From assembly GCA_032358255.1 (NCBI GenBank), contig JAULBX010005665.1:62001-126000 (forward strand): 64,000 nucleotides of DNA. Direction: 5' to 3'. Within the stretch, counting starts at the first letter, position 1, and each line of letters opens with the position of its first letter. The notes below the pieces were generated by a model. It saw only the letters and a program-made list of their open reading frames with translations. It did not search any database and was not told the origin of the DNA. Origin of the DNA: Heterotrichella gracilis. Its lineage: Eukaryota; Sar; Xanthophyceae; Tribonematales; Xanthonemataceae. Below, piece by piece: positions 47,601 through 57,800 of the stretch. The position numbers and the translations under genes are program-made.

Positions 47601-50600
47601 ATTATAAACCCTTTCCCACTTGCATTGCAGGTGCTTGAGAGCGTGACCAACCTTGGCCCCATCGTGGACTTCTGCGTGGTTGACCTAGGGCATGGTTTCA
47701 TGGGCGTAAACCCTAAACCCTAACCCCTTGCCCACTCACACCGCAGGTGCTTGAGAGCGTGACCAACCTTGGCCCCATCGTTGACTTTTGCGTGGTTGAC
47801 CTGGAGCGCCAGGGCCAGGGCCAGGTGGTGACGTGTTCGGGGGCGTTCCAGGATGGATCGCTGCGCATCGTGCGGAATGGGATCGGCATGATCGAGCAGG
47901 CCACGGTGGAGCTGACGGGTAGGTCCAAGGGCAAGCAAGCCATTATATATATAAATAGATACAATAAATAAATGAATGTTTACGCAGCCTGCTGTGCACG
48001 CCAATTCGCAACTTGCACACACAAATGATGCCTGCCAGCATGTTCATCACGCACCCCCCCACCCATCCCACCCGCACTTCATTTATCAAGGGCATCTGGA
48101 GCCTGCATTGTCATGTACATCAATCACCCACCCCCCACCCCCCACCACAGGCATCAAGGGCATCTGGAGCCTGCGCCCCACCAGCATGGACGCCTACGAC
48201 AAGTACCTGGTGCTGACGTTCATAGGGGAGACGCGCGTACTGGCCATAAACGAGGAGGACGAGCTGGATGAGGCGGAGGTGCCGGGTTTTGACTGCAACG
48301 CACAGGTAGGGTCTGCGCTAGGGTTTTGGGAAGGGTGTAGGGTTTGTTTGTTGGGGGATGCGGCGGGGGTGCTCGGCTTAGAAAGCAACGCACAGGTAGG
48401 GTCTGCGCTAGGGTGTGCGCTAGGGTTTGCGCTAGGGATGTACAGGATTTGAACCGTAGGAACGATGGGGAGCTGGACAAGGGACGGGCATGGATGCAGC
48501 GCGTAGGTGGAATTTCGGCCTTGGTTCACTCGTCAGACCCTAGCAACAAACTTAACCTGGGCAAATTGACTCTAAACCCTAAGGTCCCCTCACCCCCCCA
48601 TTTGCAGACGCTGTACTGCGGCAACCTTGCCCACGACCAGTTTGTGCAAGTGACAGCTGGCGCCATCAGGCTGCTTGACAGCGCGCAGCGCCTGGTGAAG
48701 GAGTGGCGGCCACCAGCGGGCCAGAGCATCAACCTGGCGGCGGCCAGCCCCACACAGGTGGGGACTGTGGGGGTGGGGGGTGGGGGTTTGGGGAAGAGGG
48801 TTGGTGCTGTGGGGACTGAGCGCATGTGGGTAGTGGCGGTTGTGCATGAGAAGGGGGCAAGGGCGGCGGGGCGAAAGTTTAATATGCTGAGTATCGGCAT
48901 GTATACCTCCTTGCTCGCCAGGCGCATGCGTGTGGGGTTGGGCCATGGTGCCCCGGGAGGTAAACTGAGAGTCCTGAGCAAATTATGCCCTGATGCAACA
49001 CCCTACTCGGGTCCCTCCCCACACCCAGGTTGTTGCTGCCTTGGGTGCACATTCTGCCCCGGGAGGTACACTAAAAACCCTATACCAGAAACCAAACCCT
49101 GATCCAAACCCTATTCCCAACCCAGGTTGTTGCTGCTCTTGGCGAGGGGCGCGTTGTGTACTTTGAGGCTGCGGAGGGGGACCTCAGGGAGGTGGGGGGG
49201 CTGCAGCTGGAAGCGGAAATCTCCTGCATCGACATCACCCCCATCGGTAAGGAATTTTGACCCCATGAATGGTCTTCCATCATGCGTTCACCATGTGTTC
49301 ACATTTGACACAGGTTGCAATTTCGTTATCGTCCTCTACTTGATTTAAATGTACCCCATTTGTACACCCCCCACCCTCCTTTCAATTACAGTTACATGCA
49401 TGCCCCTGGAGGGATGCACCCACCGTCAGTAGCCACACGCCATGGGGCTGTACACTTTCCCACCCCTCACCCCTTCCCCCCCCCGCAGGTCCCGACCCTG
49501 ACCACGCCCCCCTTTTGGCAATTGGCACGTGGTCCATGCAGCTTGGGGTGTATGCACTGCCAGGGCTGGTGCAGCTGGCACAGGAGGCGCTGGGGGGGGA
49601 GGTGAGAGGGGAAAGGGGATGGTGGGGGGTTTGAGAGTGTGTGGGGGGGCATCTTCTCCTGCATGCATGGGTGGTTAGTGGGGGGTGGGAAGGGGTTTTT
49701 GCGCACCATGCAAAAGTGCGCTCTGGATTGCTGTTGTTCTCATGCATGTGCGTTTCCCTGATTTGTCACTGTTTTCCCACTGGCTAATGTGCTGTTCCCT
49801 GCTCGCCAGACACTTTCTCCATCCCCGGAAGTTTTCTCAATAATCTCCCTTGCTGTGCACCATTTGTTTATGTGCTGCTGGCCAGGGTACTTAACCATCC
49901 CTGGGATTGCCTTCTGTAGTTTTGCCTAGGTACTGGAATTATCCCTGGGATTGCCTTGTGCAGGTCATCCCCCGCAGTGTTCTGTTTGCGCTCTTTGAAG
50001 AGGTGCCCTACCTGCTGTGTGCGCTGGGGGATGGCCACCTGTTCAACTTCCACATAGAACCACGCACAGGTGCGACAAACCCTAAACCCTAAACCCTAAA
50101 CCCTAAACCCTACGGTTGCACAGGCACAGGCCACCTGTTCACCTTCCACATAGACCTGCGCACAGGTGCAAAAATAAATCTTAACCCTAAACCCTAAACC
50201 CTACGGTTGCACAGGTACATGCACAGGCCACCTGGTCACCTTCCACATAGTCCCACGCACAGGTTGGGTGCCACACACAGGTTTTCGACCAGTGATCGAC
50301 ATACTTAATTTTCCAAATGCGTGGAAATGTGGAAAAATGCCACGCCCGAGGCCTGTCACATGGGGCTCCTGGGGATCACATGGCCACCACAAGGGATTTG
50401 ATTTGAATCATTTCGTGGTTGTCACGTGAGCAGTACAATGGGCAGTACTGAATGCATAAGGATCAATGCCTGACGCACATACAGCGGTTCCTGCGGTGCC
50501 TCATCAATGAGGAATCATTTCTAGCACGTCATGCATAACAAGCGCCGGGGCCAGCCTGGAAATGCGCAGCATCTTCCTGCATTTGCAGGCACCCTCACTG

Positions 50601-53600
50601 ACCGGAACAAGCTGCACCTGGGCACCAAGCCCATCATGCTGCGCACATTTCCCCCACATGTGCACGCACCCTCACTGAAAATGCACCGCATTTCCCTGTA
50701 TTTGCAGGCACCCTCACCGACCGCAAGAAACTGTCCCTGGGCACCAAGCCCATCATGCTGCGCACATTCCCCCAAATTTGCACGCACCCTCACTGAAAGT
50801 GGCCCCCATCTCCCTGTATTTGCAGGCACCCTCACTGACCGCAAAAAGCTGTCCCTGGGCACCAAGCCCATCATGCTGCGCACATTCCAATCCAACGGGG
50901 TGGCAAACGTGTTTGCGGCCTCTGACCGCCCCACAGTGATCTACTCATCCAACAAGAAGCTGGTGTACTCAAACCTGAACGAGGACGAGGTAGGGTTTTG
51001 GCTAGGGTCTAGGGTTGAGGGGTGTGGGGTGGGTGGCGCGGTGTGGTTTCATGTGGTGTTAACACGTGCAGGGCAGGTACACAATTTCCCAAACCGTATC
51101 CTCAATCTAGGACCCTCCAAACCCTTGCTATCCAGCACTGGCACTTTGAATCAGACCCTAAACCTGAACCCTACCCCCAACCCCTTTTCTTACCCTCCCC
51201 ATTCTCCCCCCCCCCTCCAGGTGAACTTCATGACCTCCTTCAACAGCGCCTCCTTCCCCGACAGCCTGGCCATCACCAAGGAGGGCGCCATGACCATCGG
51301 CAGCATTGACCAGATCCAGAAGCTGCACATACGCACGGTGCCGCTGGGCGAGCAGCCGCGCCGCATCTCGCACCAGGAGGGGTCGAGGAGCTTCATGGTG
51401 ACCACCACGCAGTCGACCATGGCGCTAGGTGGGGTCCCAGGGATAATGTAGTTGGGTGGGTTGGGGATTGGGGATGTGTGCAGTTGTATGAAAAAGGGTT
51501 GAGGAGCTGCATGGTGACCACCACGCAGTCCACCATGGCGCTAGGTGGGGTCCAGGGGTGGTTGGGTTGGTTGCGGCTTTTTGCGTTGGGGTTTGAGGTC
51601 AGGGATTGGGTGAGTTGAGGATTGGGGTTGTGTGCAGTTATCCAGATGACCAGGACACCGTTCAGTCCTCGTTGCCACTGATCACACATCAATGCCTGCG
51701 TGGAGATGACTAGGGCAATGATTTCCTGCGGCTGATCACACACCAATCCCTGCGTGCAGATGACCAGGGCGACACCGATTACTCCTGATTACCACTGATC
51801 ACACATCAATCCCTGCGTGCAGATGACCAGGGCACCGATTTCCTGCGGCTGATCGACGACCAGACGTTTGAAACCCTAGACCAGGTTCCGCTGGACGCGT
51901 ATGAGATTGTGTGCTCAGTGACCAGCCTCGGGTTCTCGGGGGACCCAATACCCTACTACGTGGTTGGCACAGCCTATGCGCTGCCCGATGAGGTGGAGCC
52001 ATCAAAGGTAATTGGTGGGGATTGCATATTTTGGGGGACAACTCAAGGGAATTGTGGAGCCATCATAGGTAGTGGTGGAGCCATCACAGGTGAAATGGTG
52101 GGAAAAGACACCATGGGCGACGTGTGTAACCCAAAACTCTACACATCACCGTATAAAAATAAAACGCTATAATCGGATCAAGTGCCCTAACTACCAGTGG
52201 TGTAGCTCTGCAAGGGTATGAACCCACACCAACCCACGCGCCACCCCTGCAGGGCCGCATCCTGATCTACCAGGCACGCGAGTCGAAGCTCCAGCTGGTG
52301 GCCGAGAAAGACACCAAGGGCGCGGTGTTCAGCCTATGCCCCTTCCAGGGTAAGCTGCTGGCGGGGGTTGCGTCGCGCGTGCAGCTGTTCAAGTGGGTGC
52401 AGCGGGAGGATGGGTCAAGGGAAATGGTGCTGGAGTGCGGCCACGCGGGCTTCATCGCGGCGCTGTTTGTGGCTTCCAGGGGGGACTTCATACTCGTGGG
52501 TGCGCGGTGGAGGGGGTGGAGGGGGTTTAGGGCAGCCCTTCCCATATGACGGGGATCGATAAAAAAATGCAGGGTGCACCAAAAACAGGGCAATTTTGAG
52601 GCTTGAAACTTGTTCCACGGCCTGAAATTTGTTCCCAGTAAGTGCCGTGTCCTGTGCAAGTATTATACAAGGTGCATCTTTATCCTAATGACACAGCCCT
52701 GAAAACCTCTCATGGGGAAGCTAATATAGGCCATGCAGCTGCTCATTTACAACACCACAATGTTTTACCAAACCCGTAATCCAGTTCCCCAAACCCTTCC
52801 CACAGGCAATTTGTTGTTAAATTCAAACCATTTTTCTTTTATTATTAATTTCATAAATACCTACTCTTTGCGCCTCTCCACAGGTGACCTCATGAAGTCC
52901 ATGCAGCTGCTCCTGTACAAGCCCCCGCCCGACGGCAGCGACGGGCCGGGAAGCATGGAGCGGCGCGCCCGGGACTACAACACAGCCTGGATGACTGCGT
53001 GCGCTGTGCTGGACGATGACATCTACCTTGGGTCGGAGAACGGGTACAACCTGTTCACTGTGCGCAAGAACAACGACGCGGCCACCGATGAGGAGCGGCA
53101 ACGATTGGACGTGAGTGCGCGGGGTTGTGTGGGGGTGGTGGTGCTTGCTTGCGTTTACACATGTGGATCTTTGTGCACAAATAACGCTGCATATAGTGTT
53201 TATTTACGCCACCACCACCTGTGCCTGGGATGGTGGACAGAGGTTGCCTTTCGCACCTTGTGAATCGTCAAGTATCTTTGTGTCATTCCATTTCGTTCAA
53301 TTAACATTATGAATTTTCTACTAATTACTTTTTGAATATGTATGCCTTTTCTATTCATATCTGTATGTTCTCCCACTGGCTTCCCCTCTTGCGCTGCAGG
53401 TGGTGGGTGAATACCACCTGGGCGAATTCGTGAACCGCTTCGTGCCCGGCTCCCTGGTGATGAAGCTTCCAGATAGCGAGGTGGCAAGCGTCCCCACGCT
53501 CCTGTTTGGAACCATCAGCGGGGTGATTGGGGTGGTGGCCTCACTGCCCAAGCTCCAGTTTGAGTTCCTGTCGCGGCTACAGGTGGGTGGGGTACAATCT

Positions 53601-54077
53601 GGTCCTCTGGATGCGAGCCACCCTGGCAGGCCTGATGCATGCTACTGTTGCAACTTCGGCAGTGGGGTGTGTGGTAGGGTGGGGTGCAGCATGGGAGGTT
53701 GGGGAAGGGCTCCCCCATGCTACAACCACCTGTGCGCCACGTGAAATATGCGTGCAATCTATACCTGGACTGGCAACCACCGCTGCGTTTGGGCACTGCG
53801 CATGATCCCAACAATTCACCCTTTCCCCCTTTGACCCCCGCAGGACTGCCTGCGCAAGGTGGTGCGTGGTGTGGGCGGGTTTGACCACGCAGAGTGGCGC
53901 GCTTTCTCCAACGAGCGCACCACCAACGAGGCCCGGGGATTCGTGGACGGGGACCTCATCGAGCAGTATTTGGACCTGCACCGCCCCGCCATGGAGCGAG
54001 TGGCTGCAGAGATGGGTGGGGAGGTCACGGTGGAAGAGCTGGCCAAGACAGTAGAGGAGCTCAGCAGGCTGCACTAG
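44601..54077 (+). CDS. DDB1, damaged-DNA-binding protein 1 / CUL4 ligase adaptor
   Basis: Adaptor linking CUL4-RBX1 to DCAF substrate receptors in nuclear ubiquitin ligases, acting in UV repair, replication licensing and signalling. ATG at 44601 gives [20 protein letters not shown], the DDB1 N-terminus. Twenty-one exons: 44601-44722, 44799-44847, 44965-45024, 45177-45252, 45424-45554, 46135-46314, 46576-46746, 47055-47309, 47747-47918, 48151-48305, 48608-48757, 49126-49246, 49489-49601, 49964-50069, 50826-50989, 51221-51428, 51823-52007, 52253-52499, 52884-53110, 53400-53582, 53844-54077. All phases agree; product 1102 residues, normal for the family. Landmarks are [91 protein letters not shown] and [13 protein letters not shown], spanning three beta-propellers and the C-terminal helices. 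Many introns contain copies of adjacent exon ends. Confidence 0.98.
44861..44915. repeat. TGCATGCA-type cluster in DDB1 intron 2
   Basis: A 16-base palindrome (44862-44877) is followed by several ATGCATGCA units to about 44915, early in the gene. It resembles the RCL1 intron 1 palindrome in composition and place. Confidence 0.8.
45770..46160 (+). repeat. DDB1 exon 6: about 200-bp duplication of intron end and exon start
   Basis: The real acceptor and exon start (about 46131-46160, GTCATCCCCGTCGACGAG) is preceded at 45927-45957 by GTCATCCCCGTTGACGAG with its own GCAG. The flanking ACACCAT-x-GCxCCAC and CACCCCATCCCCACC blocks are duplicated too. The upstream copy runs soon to a stop (GAC GAG TGC TTG TGG AAC TGA). 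Confidence 0.85.
46935..47100 (+). repeat. DDB1 exon 8 start copied upstream
   Basis: GCGCGTGGACGATGACGGCTCCCGCTACCTGCTTGGTG-like sequence at about 46938-46980 copies the coding start at about 47063-47100 with a few changes. The acceptor is poor in the upstream copy (no AG just before it). Confidence 0.85.
47620..47803 (+). repeat. DDB1 exon 9 start, near-perfect upstream copy with acceptor
   Basis: 47631-47686 matches 47747-47802 with two differences, and has its own pyrimidine tract and TTGCAG. The phase fits exon 8. Reading from it gives the normal protein for about 18 residues, then intron sequence, and a stop (TAA at 47721-47723) inside CCCTAAACCCTAA. Confidence 0.92.
48080..48175 (+). 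repeat. DDB1 exon 10 start copied upstream
   Basis: AAGGGCATCTGGAGCCTGC occurs at about 48089-48107 and again in the coding exon at about 48157-48175. The upstream copy is preceded by TTTATC rather than CAGGCATC, so it lacks an AG acceptor. Confidence 0.85.
48295..48430 (+). repeat. DDB1 exon 10 end and donor copied downstream
   Basis: The exon end GCAACGCACAG|GTAGGGTCTGCGC (about 48295-48320) recurs at about 48385-48410 with the donor intact, followed by further GCGCTAGGGT-type repeats. Confidence 0.88.
48945..49145 (+). repeat. DDB1 exon 12 start copied upstream
   Basis: CCCAGGTTGTTGCTGC is found at about 49025-49040 and at the real exon start 49121-49136. GTGCCCCGGGAGGTA / TGCCCCGGGAGGTACACTAAA blocks are also duplicated (about 48948 and 49052). 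CAAACCCT-type repeats lie between. Confidence 0.8.
49890..49966 (+). repeat. DDB1 exon 14 polypyrimidine region duplicated
   Basis: ATCCCTGGGATTGCCTT occurs at about 49897-49913 and 49940-49956, each followed within a few bases by a TAG or CAG. The duplication abuts the real acceptor at 49963. Confidence 0.85.
50028..50265 (+). repeat. DDB1 exon 14 end copied twice, with longest telomere-like run
   Basis: The exon end GGCCACCTGTTCAACTTCCA and donor CACAG|GTGCG (to 50069) recur at about 50128-50170 and 50226-50265, both keeping CGCACAG|GT. Five perfect AAACCCT units lie at 50077-50111, and a further two to three units near 50183-50202. Confidence 0.92.
50575..50890 (+). repeat. DDB1 exon 15 start triplicated (118-119 bp period)
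   Basis: Acceptor plus exon start (GCACCCTCACTGACC, on to ATGCTGCGCACATT) begins at 50589, 50708 and 50826. The third continues into the rest of the exon. All three have a TTTGCAG or TTGCAG acceptor. The first and third are 237 bp apart, in the same frame, with no stop between. Confidence 0.94.
51375..51560 (+). repeat. DDB1 exon 16 end and donor copied
   Basis: The exon end ATGGTGACCACCACGCAG, on to GCGCTAG|GTGGGGTCC (about 51380-51440), recurs at about 51500-51555 with few changes and the same donor. Confidence 0.9.
51640..51860 (+). repeat. DDB1 exon 17 start in four copies
   Basis: AGATGACCAGGGC-like acceptor and exon starts lie near 51643, 51704, 51759 and 51821, with blocks TTTCCTGCGGCTGATC and CACACATCAATCCCTGCG repeated around them. 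The last is the coding one (exon from 51823). Confidence 0.9.
51990..52100 (+). repeat. DDB1 exon 17 end copied in intron
   Basis: GTGGAGCCATCAAAG|GTAATTGGTGG (exon end at 52007) is followed by GTGGAGCCATCATAGGTAGTG and GTGGAGCCATCACAGGTGAAA near 52047-52095, both still with GT after the AG. Confidence 0.85.
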
Positions 54078-54262
54078 GGATGGGGGGGCAAGGGGGAGGT
54101 TCCAATGTCGTTGGGGAGCGTTGGAGTTGGGCTGGGTACTAAGCGCGACGGGGTTTTTGGACCTGCCATGAAGAGAGTTGCTGCCGACATGGGTGGGGGG
54201 GCGACGGTGGGGGAGGGGGCCAAGGCTTTGGAGAAGCTGATCTCAACAGGCTGCCTGAGGGC
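53990..54262 (+). repeat. DDB1 last-exon copy after the stop codon
   Basis: The final coding stretch ([20 protein letters not shown], on to SRLH and stop) is copied at about 54165-54260 as PAMKRVAADMGGGATVGEGA and beyond. The copy is downstream of the TAG, in the 3' UTR or beyond, and has diverged. Confidence 0.85.
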
Positions 54263-54886
54263 CTGGAGTGGGACGGCAATTCCCATCTTCCGGGGGGATC
54301 TTGGAATTGGATTTAGGGGCTTAGGGTTTGAGGTTTTGCAATCTGATGGGGAGGGATAGGCTTTAGGGTTGGTCACAGCTCGGGTAATTCATGTAGGGTT
54401 AGGTTTGGCCCGGGGGGTTGGGAGGCCGGGTTGACACAGTGACATTACACCAGTTGTGGTCCACCAGGATTAAGGTGTGCCGCCTACATGGAGAGCCCGG
54501 TGTTGGCAGCTCGGGTCACGTAGTGTTGGTGGGGTCCGCCATGAGGTGCTGCATCAGTTTGCCACTTCAGTACATTTAGCAAGTTCAACATGGGTATGGA
54601 CAAAGCTATTGGGACAGACATCCTAATCATTTGACTTCCAAAAATCCAAATGAATATCCAAAGGGATCGCAAACTTTTCAAAAAGAAATCTTCGCAAATT
54701 TTCCAAACTGGTGAGTGCCAATTAATGAAAGCTATACCTGTGGGCGTTTTCTTTCTTTCATTCTACATGCACTGGGAGTTGCGTCCCTCCCATGTACTTG
54801 CCATACAAGGATGTCTCATGGCGCCAGTAGTGGTTAGCTACGTCACCACGGCGATTCGCTTCGGAAGCCAAGCAAGCATTGGCAGG
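54078..54886. other. Convergent spacer between DDB1 and the Cys-rich wall protein gene
   Basis: Holds the decayed DDB1 exon copy (to about 54262), TTTAGGG-like bits near 54310-54370, and a minus-strand TGTAA near 54446 that could end the wall protein transcript. No gene is supported. Confidence 0.55.
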
Positions 54887-57800
54887 CTATGCGTTGGAGC
54901 TGTATTGCTTCCACAACGCCAAGTACGTGTCGACCTCTGCTGGAGCCATATCGTCGCTGCACGCGTAATGGCCCCAACTTTTGCCGTCAGAGTGGGAGAT
55001 CGTCAGATCCTCGGGGAAATCAACCACTGCGCCGCATGCAAGGGTCCCGACTAACCCGGTTGTGACTGCGCTGACCACCGGTTGCACACCAGCATTGCTC
55101 AGGTCCTCATACGTTGCATCCACAGCTGTCTGCGCTGCCTCCACAGAACCGAAACACAACCGCCGCTTGCAAACCATCCCGGTGCCAAAATCTGAGCCAC
55201 CGCTTTCTAAGGCTTTACGTGCACTTAGACCCTTGGTGTACTGTTGAGCGCCCTTCAACACCACCTTCAAAATTATCGATGTCCATTTGACCGAAGCTTT
55301 TGAGTAATTTTCAGGACTCAATGAGCTCCCACCATGGAAGGAACACGCCGTGCCCACCGGGCACTCGAGGTTGGGACCATCTCCGGTAGCCGTTGGTTGG
55401 CAGAAGAAGCAGGCTCCCTCCCGTTGCCATGGGTCGCCGTCTGGATAGTCTTGGTCTGCAGCACAGAGCTCCCAGTACTCAGCAATGTATGGCCACAAGG
55501 CATCAATCACGGTGATGTGTGCCTTCACTAGCACAACATGTTCTTACCATCGCCACAATCCTTGAGAAGACCCGCAATTTGTTTTATAGTTTTTATGAGT
55601 CAAAATAAACACTTACTTCATCGAGCAAAATAACATGGTGTTGCAACTACCCATATGATATATGGCAGCGGCTGAAGCGTGGGTTGTGGATCCGGCCTTT
55701 GATTATAATATGCATGTATTTTTAACCACTTGCATTATAAAATTAGGAATTCTGAGAGGCACGCGGTTGCATGCAATGCAGAGGTTGTGCACGCATGCGG
55801 GTGCGCACCTATGCAAATGGGGGCGTTGCAGGGACACTGCGGTGAGCGGCCATTTTTGGTGTGGCGCGTGCTGCCGCACTTGACACACTTGCCACCGCGG
55901 CAGATTGGGTAGTGGAAGGGGCACGTCCCGGGTGTCTCAACACCCCAGCCGCCACCAAAATAGAAGCCCTTTGTGCACCTGCCACACTGCCCAGTGGCTG
56001 CAAGCACACACGCCGTCAAGGGAATTGAATCACGTAGACGTTCCAAATGGGAACAAGCCTGGGTTTGGGGTTCAAGGGAATTGAACCCCAAACCCAATGG
56101 GAACGTGTTTTGAGCGCCAAATGAGCATGTTGTGCAAGCAAGCCCGTGCGCCTGCGCCCGGTCTGTCCACTCATGTGAAGAAAACAGCGGACGCCCATGC
56201 ACATGGCAACCCCGGCGCCCTGTCGATCTCAACCCCGCCCGCTTACCAGTGTTGCAGATTGGCGCTACCGTTGGGCAGTCGGCGCCGGTGTCGTCGGCAA
56301 AGCCACCCTCGCATGCCACACATGAGCCAAATTTGCTGCACACCGGATAGGCTGGGTTTGCGCACGGGGCGTTCCCATACTGCCCGTAGGACGCTCCGCA
56401 GGGGATGCATATACCATTGATGCAGAGTGGGGAGGTCTCCGTGCACGCACGGCGGTCAGTGGGTGATTCGCGATTGTAGTCCCGCAAGCATTGGCCGCAG
56501 GCAGTGCCGCGGCAGAAGGGGTAGTAGGGCGGGCAGGGGTTGGTGTTGGAGGGCGTGACGGGGCCAGTGTCCCCTGTGCACTGGATTACATTGTCTGCGG
56601 TGCCCTGGTCCGCTGCTGGGCAGCCATACTTGCCCGCTGCACCAAAATGGGAGGAGCGTCAGGTGATCAATCCCGATGAATCGTTGACCCCGATTTCCAT
56701 TGGATAGCACTAACATGAGCACGGATGGGCAGCAATGCTCACTGTGCATTCAATGCAATGACAAGCATGCTCCATGTGATGGATCCTAGCAGATGCAGAG
56801 CTGCCTCCTCTGCAATTGGGTTTGTAATGTAACAATGATCGTGGTTGCAGTTGTTGCAGTTGAACTATCCTTGACCCCACGTGTCCATCATCGCATTATA
56901 CTTCCTTGACCGCTTGCCGCCGTACCCTTGATGGCCCATCTGCCATATGTGCATCATGAAGCATGACAACAACCGTGTCCAACCACTTACCCATGACGTC
57001 AAGGGCGCAGTACCACGGCAAGACGCATGTGCCGCCTTTGCACATGGGCTGCTCGCACTGCGTTTTGCGAGCAATGCCCACCCCTTCGCGCACCACCCGG
57101 CAGACAGGGGCTGTAGCAGGGCAATCCCTGCAGCACAAGCTCTCCCTTGTCAATTAATGTAAACAATGGAGACAACAGCAACATGTATCGCGCATGTGGA
57201 GTCAAGGTATGCATGTGCCAGTACTGCATATATTACAGTTGTACATGCAAGATTAAGGCATGCGCCTATTGTGTACTATACGCAACGCAATGCAACACAG
57301 CTACATTTAACAACTGGTCAGCCAATAACACCCAACTCGACCACGTAGCAAGGTTGGTTGTAGTGTGGTATTGGTATTGAAACATTCAGGCCGATCCGCC
57401 ATTTCAAACACCGGATATGATGATTAAATTCGACAGTGATCATGTATTTAGCAATTTTAGTGCCGGGAACTGGGTTTCCAAGCTACAAATAGATCGCATC
57501 CAAACCACCTCTCATAAAATTTGAGTACCTGGTTCATTGGTCACACGCCGAAAAAGACCCAAAGAAGCCATAAAAGGCACGCAAGCATAAAGAGTATTAT
57601 CGTTACGGATACATCAAACAACACACATGGTTGACATCGCAGCACCAACGTGCACAAATAGATAATAATTATAATAATAATTAAATACTACACAGCACCA
57701 ACATGCAAATACATTGCACACCTAAACCCTGTATGAAAGCTCGCCACGCACCCAAGTTACCTAAATTAATTTCTATCAGCCTTAAGGCGAGGTGAAGTTG

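Noticed and set aside
50077-50111. Chromosome end or chromosome fusion point at the CCCTAAA run
   Set aside because: Only five units, inside a DDB1 intron, with coding exons on both sides; similar short runs occur in many introns.
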